Assembly (NCBI GenBank): GCA_035544895.1
Contig: DASZZM010000064.1
Span: forward strand, 1 to 64,000
Length of the DNA stretch: 64,000 nucleotides
Reading direction: 5' to 3'
DNA from: JASLEW01 sp035544895
Lineage (GTDB): Bacteria > Acidobacteriota > Thermoanaerobaculia > Multivoradales > UBA5704
Made by a program: the position numbers and the translations under genes. Every line of letters begins with the position of its first letter. Positions within the stretch are counted from its first letter, which is position 1. Positions 46,201-52,000 of the stretch are shown here, in pieces. Under the pieces are notes generated by a model that was not told where the DNA came from, searched no databases, and saw nothing but the letters and a program-made list of their open reading frames with translations.

Positions 46201-49028
46201 GCCCCGGCGATCTCGCCTACCTGCTCTACACCTCAGGCTCGAGCGGAGATCCCAAAGCGGTCTTGGTCGAGCACGGCAGCCTGACCAACGTGCTGGCGGC
46301 GAGCCGGCGGCGGTTCGGCTGGGAGCCGGCGGACGCGATGCCGTGCCTGGCGCCGTTTTCTTTCGACATCTTCCTGTTCGAGCTGCTCAACCCTCTGCTG
46401 GCGGGCGGCACCTGCGAGCTGGTCGAGCTGGTCCCGGCGCTCGATCTCGAGCGGCTGATCGCGTCTCTCGACCGCTTCACCCACCTCCATGCGGTGCCCA
46501 GCCTGATGCGCCAGCTCGTCGACGCCGCGCTCGCCCAGGGCGGGGAGGCGGCGCGCCGGCGGCGGCTGCGCACCCTCTTCGTGGGCGGCGAGGCGGTGCC
46601 GGCCGGGCTGCTCGCCGACCTGCGGCGCGCCTTCCCGCAGGCGACGATCGAGGTGCTCTACGGGCCGACCGAGGCGACGGTGATCTGTGCCAGCCATCGG
46701 CTGCGGCCCGACGCGGCCGAGCTGCTGCCGCTGCTCGGCGAGGCCCTGCCGGGGCTCGCGCTGCGGCTCTACGACGGCGAGGGCAACGCCGTGCCGTGCG
46801 GCGTGCCGGGGGAGATCTGGGTGGCCGGCGCCGGGGTCGGCCGCGGCTATTGGAACCGCCCCGAGCTCACCGCCCGGCAGTTCGTCGAGATCGACGGGCA
46901 GCGCTGCTTCCGTACCGGCGACCTGGCGCGCCGGCGCGCCGACGGCGGCCTCGAATTCCTCGGCCGCGCCGACCGGCAGGTCAAGGTCCGCGGCTTCCGC
47001 ATCGAGCCCGCCGAAGTCGAAGCGGCGCTGGCGGCGCATCCGCAGGTGCGCCAGGCGGTGGTGGTGGCGCACGACTTCGCGCCCGGGGACCGCCGCCTGG
47101 TCGCCTACCTGGTGGCCAGCGGCCCGGTGCCTCCGGCTGCCGCGGAGCTGCGGGGCCTGCTGCGGCGCAAGCTTCCCGACTACATGGTGCCGGCGAGCTA
47201 CGTGGCGCTCGCGGCCCTGCCGCTGACGCCCCACGGCAAGGTGGACCTCCGCGCGCTGCCGGCACCGTGCACCGAGGCCGCCGCGGGCAAGTCCGGCGAC
47301 GATCCGCTGACTCCCCTCGAAGGCCTGCTCGCGACGCTGTGGGAGCAGCTGCTGGGCGTGAGCGGGATCGGCCGTCACGACGACTTCTTCGCGCGCGGCG
47401 GCCACTCCCTGCTCGCCACCCGGCTGGTGTCGCGCCTGCGCGCCGCCTGCGCGGTGGAGCTGCCGGTCCGCGCCGTCTTCGAGGAGCCGACTCTCGCCGG
47501 CCTGGCGCGGCGCCTGGAGGCGGGAAGGGCGGCGGCGGCCGGACTTGCCGCTCCGCCCCTGATGCCGGCACGCCGCGACGGCGAAGCGCCGCTCTCTTTC
47601 GCGCAGCAGAGCTTCTGGTACCTCGCGCGGCTGACCGAGGACGGGGCATTGCTCAACGTGCCGCACGCCGTGCGCCTGAGCGGCCCGCTCGACGTCGCGG
47701 CGCTGGCCGCCGCGTTCGCCGAGATCGTGCGCCGCCACGAGGTGCTGCGCACCGCCGTCGTGGAGGTGGCCGGCCGGCCTCGCCTGGCGCTCGCCGCCGC
47801 GGCACCGGTGGCCCTGCCGGTGGTCGATCTGACGGTCTTGCCGCCCGGCCTGCGGAGCGGCGAGTGCGGCCGCCTGTGCGCCGCCCTGGCCCGGCTGCCC
47901 GTGAGCCTCGACCGCGCGCCCCTGCTGCGCCTCGCCTTGCTGCGCCTGGGCGCCGGCGAGCAGGTGCTGCAGCTCACCTTCCACCACATCGCCGCCGACG
48001 ACTGGTCGACGGGCGTGCTGGTGCGCGAGCTGACGGTGCTCTACCCCGCTCTGGTGCGCCGCCTGGCCGCCCGGCTGCCCCCGCTGCCCATCCAGTACGG
48101 CGACTTCGCCGCCTGGCAGCGCGGCTGGCTGCGCGGCGCGGCGCTCGAGCGCCTGCTCGACTACTGGCGGCGGCGGCTCGCCGGCGCCCCCGAGCTGTCG
48201 CTGCCCACCCGCGGGCCGCGCCGGCCGGCGGCGGCGTGGCGCGGGGCGCACCAGGCGATGGAGGTGCCGGCCACGCTCGCCGCGGCGGTGCGCGGGCTGA
48301 GCCGCCAGCAGGCGGTGACCCCCTTCATCGTCCTGCTCACCACCTTCCTGGCGCTGCTCGCGCGCACTTCGGGGCAGGAGGACCTGGTCGTCGCCATCGA
48401 CGTCACCGGGCGCGACCGGCTGGAGACCGAGGGCCTCATCGGGCTGTTCGTCAACTTGCTGGTGGTGCGCGCGGACCTGGGCGGAGACCCGCCGTTCACC
48501 GAGCTGCTGCGGCGGGTGCGCGACCGGGTCCTCGAGGCCTACGACCACCAGGGGCTCCCCTTCGACCGCCTGGTCGAAGCGTTGCGGCCCCGGCGCTCGC
48601 CCGACGCCACGCCGTTTGCGCGCGCCCTGTTCTCGTTCCAGACGATGCGGCTGCCCGAGCGCTTGGGCGAGCTGGCGGTCGAGCCGCTCGAGCTCACCAG
48701 CGGAACGGTGAAGCGCGACCTGAGCCTCTTCGTGCGCGACGCGCCGGAGGCCTGGGCCGGCGCCTTCAGCTTCAACGCCGAGCTGTTCGAGGCCGCGACC
48801 ATCGCCCGTCTGAGGCGGGATTTCAACGCCCTGCTGGCGGGTGCGGTGGCGCAGCCGGGCGCTCGCCTGCGGTCGCTCGCGCTGGCCTCCGAGCAGGAGC
48901 GGCGCGCGCAGGCCGCGGCGCAGCGGACGAGGAGCGAGGCCGCCCTGCTGCGCATCCTCGCCGGCGCTCCGCCGCCGCCGGCGGCCGGCGAGGGCGCGAC
49001 GCCGGGAAGGCGCCGGAGCGAGCCATGA
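31287..49028 (+). CDS. NRPS1: fatty-acyl-loading four-module nonribosomal peptide synthetase
   Basis: Initiating enzyme of a lipopeptide pathway, about 5913 aa from TTG 31287. Domain order with approximate positions: FAAL (31287-33005) that activates a fatty acid as acyl-AMP; ACP (33120-33345, Ser at 33210 in GLDSVAA); C1 (33390-34725, HHLVADF); A1 (34764-36295, code DVWHMSLVE, Ser); PCP (36310-36545, GGDSI); E (36585-37905, HHLVVDA), giving D-Ser; C2 (37995-39330, D-accepting by its PLSSTQEGLLFH start); A2 (39375-40920, code DASTVAAVC, Tyr); PCP; C3 (41235-42560, HHAVSDE); A3 (42590-44080, code DILQLGLIW, Gly); PCP; C4 (44380-45710); A4 (45745-47265, code DIFHFGLVI, not assigned); PCP; C5 (47560-48890, HHIAADD). 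Codes were aligned by eye to the GrsA positions. The protein ends with a C domain and stops inside the ATGA start of NRPS2. Confidence 0.92.
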   Translation: MAGRLADAARGARALDQVLRRRACARPDEIVYTFLIDGEQRAETLTYGELDRRARAVAVLLAERGAAGQQVLLLYPPGLAYAAALLGCLYAGAVALPAYPPRINRSLPRLLAIVADAQPRLALSTGRIFERAAAWRAQAPQLAALGWLATDELPESLAADWREPGSRAPNLAILQYTSGSTGTPKGVMLGHANLLANLAAMRRRYALTADSRAVSWLPPYHDMGLIGGLLQPLYSGFPVTLMSPFAFLQRPLRWLWAISRSRATVSAAPNFAYDLCVRRSQPEQRAGLDLSSWRVAINGAEPVRAETLARFTAAFAPHGFRAEAATASYGLAEATLLVASGRSAAAPVVRQVAAAALARHRVAPPVAGAARCTLVGCGAPLPGHAVRIVEPHSGAPCRPGRVGEIWIGGPSVAQGYWNRPEESATVFAATLAGDGGRRFLRTGDLGFVASGELFVTGRLKDLVILHGRNLYPQDIELTAERSDPALQPGAGAAFAVDVGGEERLVVVYEVERGGGAVLGRIAEAVRRAVAEEHAARVYELVLVRTATIPKTTSGKIRRAACREGYLAGTLEVVGRSLSPEATAADVAAPLVELSGDDLLALPRAERAGALCAYLAEQVARSLGRSACDLDPQVGLTALGLDSVAAAELQGRVEEELGLRLGLAGLLSGASIAQLAGELAARLDSAAPVAAPPEAVAAESAEHPLSHGQEALWLFTQLAPQSAVHNLAAAARRRGPLDTAALGCALDALAARHAALRTTFSARGGRAVQRVQPTMKIELRRHEAAGWSAAALESRLRAEARRPFDLDTGPPLRVHLFARTGGETVLLLAIHHLVADFRSIGVLLGELGALYAAAQRGEPADLPPPPGDLLDYGRRQRQLLAGPAGERLWQAWQSELAGGLSDLELPTDRPRPAARTYAGAARRLRLDRGMTAALGRLARTQGTTLYLTLLAGFQALLARHSGQEDFCVGAPVSLHGAPGLAATVGYLVNLLPLRAELQGDPSFAEVLARLRARALAAFAHDEFPFPLLADRLRPQRDPSRPPLCQALCVLHRAQAPHGEAAAALAVQEPGVAFRLGPLELETLTLDAQGAEFDVSLAAAELGGGLSARLCYNADLFDAPTAERLLGHLAALLGSAAGDPARRLSELSLLSPAERHHLCHELNDTAAGYPPGGCLHELVEAQAARTPAAVAVEYAGRQLSYAELNAAANLLAGRLLARGVGPEVAVGVCLERSLELVVALLAVLKAGGAYLPLSPGDPPARLAQMLAGSGAPLVVAARRFERSLAGHVPAVLWLDEAPAPPAAHAPPNPVSGVGPGNAAYLLYTSGSSGLPKGVVNTHGAICNRLLWMQEAYRLGAADRVLQKTPFTFDVSVWEFFGPLASGARLVLARPEGHRDAAYLAELIGAAGVTTAHFVPSMLRPFLAQPGLAACGCLERVMASGEALPAELERRFFARLGAVLLNLYGPTEAAVEVTSWRCRRGEPRPAVPIGRPIANLAVYLLDRQGGLVPHGVTGELHIGGAGLARGYLGRPELTAERFVPDRLSGRPGSRLYRTGDLARHRPDGAIEYLGRLDDQVKVRGVRIELGEIEAALRAHDAVGEAAVLVREDAAGERRLVAWVAPVRDRRPAAAELRRFLGERLPETMVPAAFHWLEELPSTPHGKVDRRALAALERSMPAAEEAPFVVPRSAAERLLAAIWGEVLGRERVGVEDNFFALGGDSILLLQVVARCQQAGLRLLPQQLFEHQTIAELAGMAEAAAPGEAPRRRAGPAPLAPAQHWFFARGLPDQHHFNQAVLLVTGPGTRADLLAAALARVIARHDALRHRFRRVAEGWLQEAAGPPPEWPVPQLDLSQLTPAARERARAAAAAGLQASLDLEGGPLLRAALFTSAPGGPGRLLVVIHHLVVDAVSWRVLLADLEAVYLALERGRPAALAPPTTPFGDWAERLNAAAHAGAFDRHLPLWLQPAASPAAQLPAAARPREPDPESAAEATGFTLTAAETRRLLGQATRLRARVDELLLAALAVALRPIAQGAALRVDLEAHGRETALAGVDLSGTVGWCTAIFPAWLELPPGTSAADAAAALRRVKERLRPLAAHGATFGALRYLSPAADIRARLAALPPAEVLFNYLGQLDTVLAGSRLLQPAAEPVGASRSGRASRSHRLELEARISAGKLRVELRYGRRRESRDMVERLASGCRTALGQLLALERDQAGWCVGDFPLAALDPARLAEVLAGAGPIDDIYPLSSTQEGLLFHTLYEPEAGVYVSQLDCELAGELDRTAFRRTWEELLARHAVLRTSFCYRGGRAGARPVQRVHGLLSPPLLELDWTELPGAVQRRELAALLRRDRERGFVPEAAPLLRLYLVRLDARRHGLVWSHHHLLLDGWSVALLLEELFELYGSFRRGDPARLPRPRPFRDYIAWLEAQDLAAAESFWRSTLAGLPAPPSLPLPADRGGLASGAPAAGAARRGGVRERRRELTAAETDRLRQLARRHRVTLGVLLQAAWSVLLARYSGEPEVVFGVTFAGRPALLAGVEAMVGLFVNTLPLRVRVDAGERLASWLADLHGANLAVRRHEHSPLVKVAGWAGRPAARLFDTIVVFENYPREAALRALASGASGLAVTEVRNHEQTNYPLALVGMPGEGLGLRLNHDPRFCDEPTAERMLTHAATLLCAIAAHTDELLGRLPMLAAAERHQLVHEWAAGPTGGAPPSLVELYEAWAAVGPHASALAFGDEHMSYGELNSRANRLAHYLRRRGAGPERLVGLCVERGVQQVVGLLGILKAGAAYLPLDPAYPGERLALMLADSGCRLVVSGRPDLPAVPAGVAQVCLAAEEPAIARQSADDPGDEAWPDGLAYVLYTSGSTGRPKGVLITHRGLGNLAAEQARRFALGPGSRILQFAPASFDAAISEVAMAARAGALLVLAAQEEILPGPALLRLLAARQISAVTLPPSALAALPPGALPALRTLVVAGESCPPELADRWAAGRRLIDAYGPTEATVCATAGQHLAGSRIVSLGRPLADVQTHLLDAGFEPAPAGVPAELCIGGVGLARGYLGRPELTAASFVPDPFAVGAEQAGGRLYRSGDLARRLPDGRLEFLGRIDLQVKVRGVRVEPGEIEAALCRQPGVREALVVARGAAGARAPVELAARGPALRLIAYLVPEPGAELDAGELLRALAASLPAPWVPDRAVVLEALPLLPSGKIDRRALPEPAPRPSVPPAAGAAAAAGAPSSPGEEILAGIWAEVLGLPAAGREDDFFALGGHSLLAGRVLARVHAVFGVELPLRSLFESRTPAALARVVAAAGRPRPAAPPPLAPLARGGDLPASFAQERLWFLDRLEPGSDAYNVPGALRLEGGLAIPALERALEGVVHRHEALRTTLVERRGVPVQVVAPPGRLALPVVDLSRLPGREGEAARLALAEARRPFALGCGPLLRLRLLVLGSGRHVLLFTVHHAVSDEASTALLLHELSAFYGAAVSGRSAGLPALPVQYAEFAAWQRAMLSGEALAAELSYWRERLRGASSTVTLPADRARPPIKRPRGGIRRRALGRGLAAPLERLSRTAGATLFMTLLAAFQALLHRYGGEEDLCVGTPVAGRGRLELEGVVGLFVNTLVIRGEVSGGLPFGDLVARLRERVLEAHAHQALPFERLVAELAPRRDLSREPLFEVLFVYHPQPLPLPRLPGVAVERLEVERGIARFDWTLTVERSAEGLAAACEYSSDLFDPTTVDRALRHYEALLRAAAAAPATLLGELPLLAEAERHQLLVAWNDTGLALPEGGSVLSAIAAQAGRRPHACAVSGAGETLSYGGLARRAGELARLLARLGVAPEVPVAVCLERSPAMVTALLGVLRAGGAYVPLDPALPRERMAAMLADARPAVLLTERSLARALPGGAARVVTIDCFDAVAEAAAAPALPAGPVSAASLAYVIYTSGSTGQPKGVGIVHGALANFLAGMQGELALTAADRLLAVTSLSFDIAGLELFLPLTVGAAVEICSREDAADGPRLRALLAGHGITALQATPATWRLLLDAGWRGGGTCKVLCGGEALAPELAARLTGAAESCWNLYGPTETTIWSAGARLEGGGGRVTLGRPLANTGIVLLDRSLQPAPVGVPAALSIAGQGLARGYHNRPDLTAEKFLPHPFAAEPGERLYATGDLARRLPDGELEFLGRLDHQVKVRGFRVELGEVEAVLATHPGVRQAVVTAPGGERLVAYVVPRTAPGPSVQELGELLRRRLPDYEVPGFFVVLDHLPLTPNGKVDRRALPAPLGLRPDLAWRAPRTPAEEVLAGLWADLLGLDRVGIDDSFFDLGGHSLLATRLLARMREVLGCDLPVRQLFATPTVAGLAALLARGEAGGQPGPALPPLLAGARPGELPPSSGQQRLWFFDQMDPGSPLYNLATAVRIDGVLGPAVLRRALDEVVRRHESLRTTFPAAEGGPRQVIAPVLRVVVPLVDLGAAGAAAEREARRLASAAARRPFDLARGPLLRALLLRTGGKTHWLILTLHHIVTDGWSNQLLVGELAALCRGLVEGGAAALPAPAAQFADYALWERQWLAGEGAATQLAYWRRQLAAVPALDLPTDRPRPALAGRRGGVATVTLDRRLGQAVRAAGRAQGTTTFMTALAAFAAVLWRYSRQDEFAVGTPVANRRLAETAGVVGLFANSLALRLDLSGPPSFAGLLARVRDTALAAYERQELPFERLVEALPLARDLSRPPLFQVLFAVDAAPPAALCLPGLRLLQQPVDTGACRFDLELVASEREGALASAALLFSRDLYDATTAARLLHHLANLLAGGCADPAASLGALPLLGRAERHQLLVEWPTAAGGAEGAEPAHRRFTRQAAVRPAAVALVAGESRLTYGELERRANRLAARLLRLGAGPEVRVALHLGRSAELVVGLLAVLKAGAAYVPVEPTLPAARRDFLLADCAAAILVTDAAPRELPPFSGAIVDLGAERRTLAREDAADPAVEVRPGDLAYLLYTSGSSGDPKAVLVEHGSLTNVLAASRRRFGWEPADAMPCLAPFSFDIFLFELLNPLLAGGTCELVELVPALDLERLIASLDRFTHLHAVPSLMRQLVDAALAQGGEAARRRRLRTLFVGGEAVPAGLLADLRRAFPQATIEVLYGPTEATVICASHRLRPDAAELLPLLGEALPGLALRLYDGEGNAVPCGVPGEIWVAGAGVGRGYWNRPELTARQFVEIDGQRCFRTGDLARRRADGGLEFLGRADRQVKVRGFRIEPAEVEAALAAHPQVRQAVVVAHDFAPGDRRLVAYLVASGPVPPAAAELRGLLRRKLPDYMVPASYVALAALPLTPHGKVDLRALPAPCTEAAAGKSGDDPLTPLEGLLATLWEQLLGVSGIGRHDDFFARGGHSLLATRLVSRLRAACAVELPVRAVFEEPTLAGLARRLEAGRAAAAGLAAPPLMPARRDGEAPLSFAQQSFWYLARLTEDGALLNVPHAVRLSGPLDVAALAAAFAEIVRRHEVLRTAVVEVAGRPRLALAAAAPVALPVVDLTVLPPGLRSGECGRLCAALARLPVSLDRAPLLRLALLRLGAGEQVLQLTFHHIAADDWSTGVLVRELTVLYPALVRRLAARLPPLPIQYGDFAAWQRGWLRGAALERLLDYWRRRLAGAPELSLPTRGPRRPAAAWRGAHQAMEVPATLAAAVRGLSRQQAVTPFIVLLTTFLALLARTSGQEDLVVAIDVTGRDRLETEGLIGLFVNLLVVRADLGGDPPFTELLRRVRDRVLEAYDHQGLPFDRLVEALRPRRSPDATPFARALFSFQTMRLPERLGELAVEPLELTSGTVKRDLSLFVRDAPEAWAGAFSFNAELFEAATIARLRRDFNALLAGAVAQPGARLRSLALASEQERRAQAAAQRTRSEAALLRILAGAPPPPAAGEGATPGRRRSEP

Positions 49029-52000
49029 GACGGGAGGCGACTCTGGTGAGCAGGGCCACCTTCGCGCTGTCGCCGCAGCAGGCTCATCTGTGGCACCTGC
49101 AGGGGGGCGGTCCGCCGGGCGGCGCGCAGGGCGCCGTGAACATCGCCGGGGCCCTCGCTGCGCAACGGCTGCGCGCCGCTCTGGAGGATGTCGTGGCACG
49201 CCACGACATCCTGCGCAGCGAGCTGGTGCCGGCCGGGCCCGGGGAGCTGCCCACCCGGCGGGTGCACAACGGCGGTGGCGCGGCGGTGTGGCGGCAGGTG
49301 GACCTCGCGGCGCTGGGCGGCGAGCAATCGCGGGCCGCGCTGGCGGCGCTGCTCGCCGCCGAGCGCCGCGGCCTCGCGCGGCGGCGCGGCTACCCGCCTC
49401 TTGGGGCTTGCCTGGCGCGTCTCGGGCCTTCGCGGCACATCTTGCTGCTCACCCTGCCCGCGCTGTGCGCCGACCGGCCCACGCTGGCCCTGCTGACCCG
49501 GGAGGTCGCCACAGCCTACGCCTGCCCCGGCGCGGCGGCCGACGACGAGCCGGTGCAGTACTGGCAGTTCGCCGACTGGCTGCACGAGCTGCGGCACGGC
49601 GAAGACGCGGCGCTGGGAGAGAGCTACTGGCGGGCGCCCGAGCGCGGGGCGGCCGCGGAGGCTGCGCTGCCCTGGCAGCGGCGTGCCCCGGAGTCGGCAG
49701 GCGGCGACTTCCTCCCCGGCTCCTGCACCCTGTCGCTGCCGCTCGGCGACGCGTGCGGCGGGCGGGACGGACCGCCGCTCGAAGCCTGGCTGCTCGCCTG
49801 CTGGCAGGCGCTGCTCGCGCGCCTCGCGGAGCGCCGCGAAATCGTCGTCGGCGTGGTCTGCGACGGGCGCAGCCACGCGGCCTTGCAGCGCGGGCTCGGC
49901 CCGTATGCGCGGTGCTTGCCCGTCGCCGGCCGCCTGACGCCGGGGCTGCGGCTGCGCGAGCTGGCCGGCCAGCTCACGGCCGCCTTGGCCGAGGGCCGAG
50001 AGTGGCAGGAGTTCTTCGCGCCGGAGCCGAGCGTGGCCGCTCGGGGGGGCGGTCCGCCCCCTCTGGCGTGGCAGTTCGAGATGGCACCGGCGGCGCCGCC
50101 GTACCTGCTCGACGGGGTGCGCTTTGCGCTCGCCAACCGGTCGAGCTACGGCGAGCGCTTCATCCTCAAGCTGCTGTGCGCGGCTGGCGACGGCGACCTC
50201 GAGCTCGAGCTCCAGTACGACCGCGGCCGGCTGGCGCGCGCGGCGGTCGAAAGCTTCGCGGCCCTGCTCGCGAGCCTGGTCACCGGCGGCAGCCGGGACG
50301 CGGCGCTCGGCGTCGACGACGTCGGCCTGCTCGCAGCGGCCGAGCGGGAGGAGCTTGCCGCCGGTCCGCCGCGCGGCTGGCAGTGGAGCCTGCCGGAGGG
50401 CGGCTTCCACCGCCAGTTCGAGGCACAGGTGCGGCGCAGTCCCGACAGCCCGGCGGTGGTCGGCGGCGGCGAAGAGCTCAGCTACCGCGAGCTCAACCGG
50501 CGCGCCAACCGGCTCGCCCACCGGCTGCGCGGGATGGGAGTGGGACCGGAGGCCAGGGTGGGGCTCCTCCTCGACCGCTCGGCCGACGCCATCGCCGCGC
50601 TGCTGGGCACCCTGAAAGCGGGAGGCGCCTACGCCTTCATCGATCCGGCCCAGCCCGCCGAGCGCCTGGCCGCGCTGCTCGCCGAGCTCGCGCCGGCCGT
50701 GCTGGTGGTCGACGCCACGACGGAGGCGCGCCTGCCCGGTGGCGCCACACGCCCAACCATCCGGCTCGACGCCGGCGGCGCGGCGCCGGCTCCCGAGCCG
50801 GACGGCGAGCCGGACGGCGATCCGGACGGCGGCGCCACGCCGGACAACCTCGCCTATGTGATGTTCACCTCGGGCTCGACCGGGCTGCCCAAAGGCGTGG
50901 CCATCGCGCACCGCCAGCTCCTCCACTACGTCGCCGCGATCGCCGAGCGCCTGCCGCTTGGCGCCGGAGCGAGCTTCGCCTCCGTGTCGAGCCTGGCCGC
51001 CGACCTGGGCCATACGGCGATCTTCCCCTGCCTGTGTACGGGAGGCGTGGTGCACGTCGTGGCGCAGGAGGCGCTGGTCGACCCGCCGGCCCTGGCCGCG
51101 TATTTCACGCGCCACCGCATCGAAGGCCTCAAGATCGTCCCCTCCCATCTCGAAGCCCTGCTGGCCTACCCGGAGCCGCACGCCCTGCTGCCGCGCCGCG
51201 TACTCGTCCTGGGCGGCGAAGCCGCGACCTGGTCGCTGGCCGATCGCCTGCACGCCCTTGCGCCCGAGTGCACTCTGCTCAACCACTACGGGCCAACCGA
51301 GACCACGGTCGGCGTGCTCACCCACCCGGTCGGGGCGGGCGGGGAGCGGCTCTCGACGCTGGTGCCCCTCGGGCGCCCGCTGGCGGAGACCCGAGTGTAC
51401 GTGGTGGATGGCGGGCTGCGGCCGCTCGGCAAGGCGCTGGCCGGCGAGATCTGCCTGGCCGGCGGCGGGCTGGCCCGCGGCTACCTGGGGCGCCCGGCAG
51501 AGACAGCCGAGCGCTTCATCCCCGATCCCTTCGCCGCCACGGCCGGCGAACGGCTCTACCGCAGCGGCGATCTCGGCCGCTTCCTGCCCGGCGGCGAGGT
51601 GGAGTTCCTGGGCCGCAACGACCGCCAGGTCAAGATTCACGGGGTTCGCGTCGAGCTCGGCGAGGTGGAGGCCGCGCTGCTCGGCCATCCGGGCGTGCGC
51701 CAGGCCGTGGCCGTGGTGCGCGAGCGGCCGGGCGGCGCCCGCCAGCTGGTGGCCTATGTCGTCCTGCGGGCCCGCCACGGCCTCACCGCCGCGTCGCTGC
51801 GCCGCGCCGCCTCCTTGCGCCACTATCTGCGCGAGCGGCTGCTCGAGCCGCTGGTACCCGGCCGGCTGATCTTCTTGCCGGCGCTGCCGCTGACCGCCAA
51901 CGGCAAGATCGACCACCGGGCCCTGCCGGAGCCCGCCGAGGAGACCGAGGAGAGGGGGAGCTACGCCGCCCCGGGTACCGCCTCCGAGCGGATCCTCGAA

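Noticed and set aside
44273..49024. Plus-strand frame open upstream of NRPS2
   Set aside because: This part is out of frame with NRPS1, which is clearly the coding frame by its domains; only the part from ATG 49025 is real.
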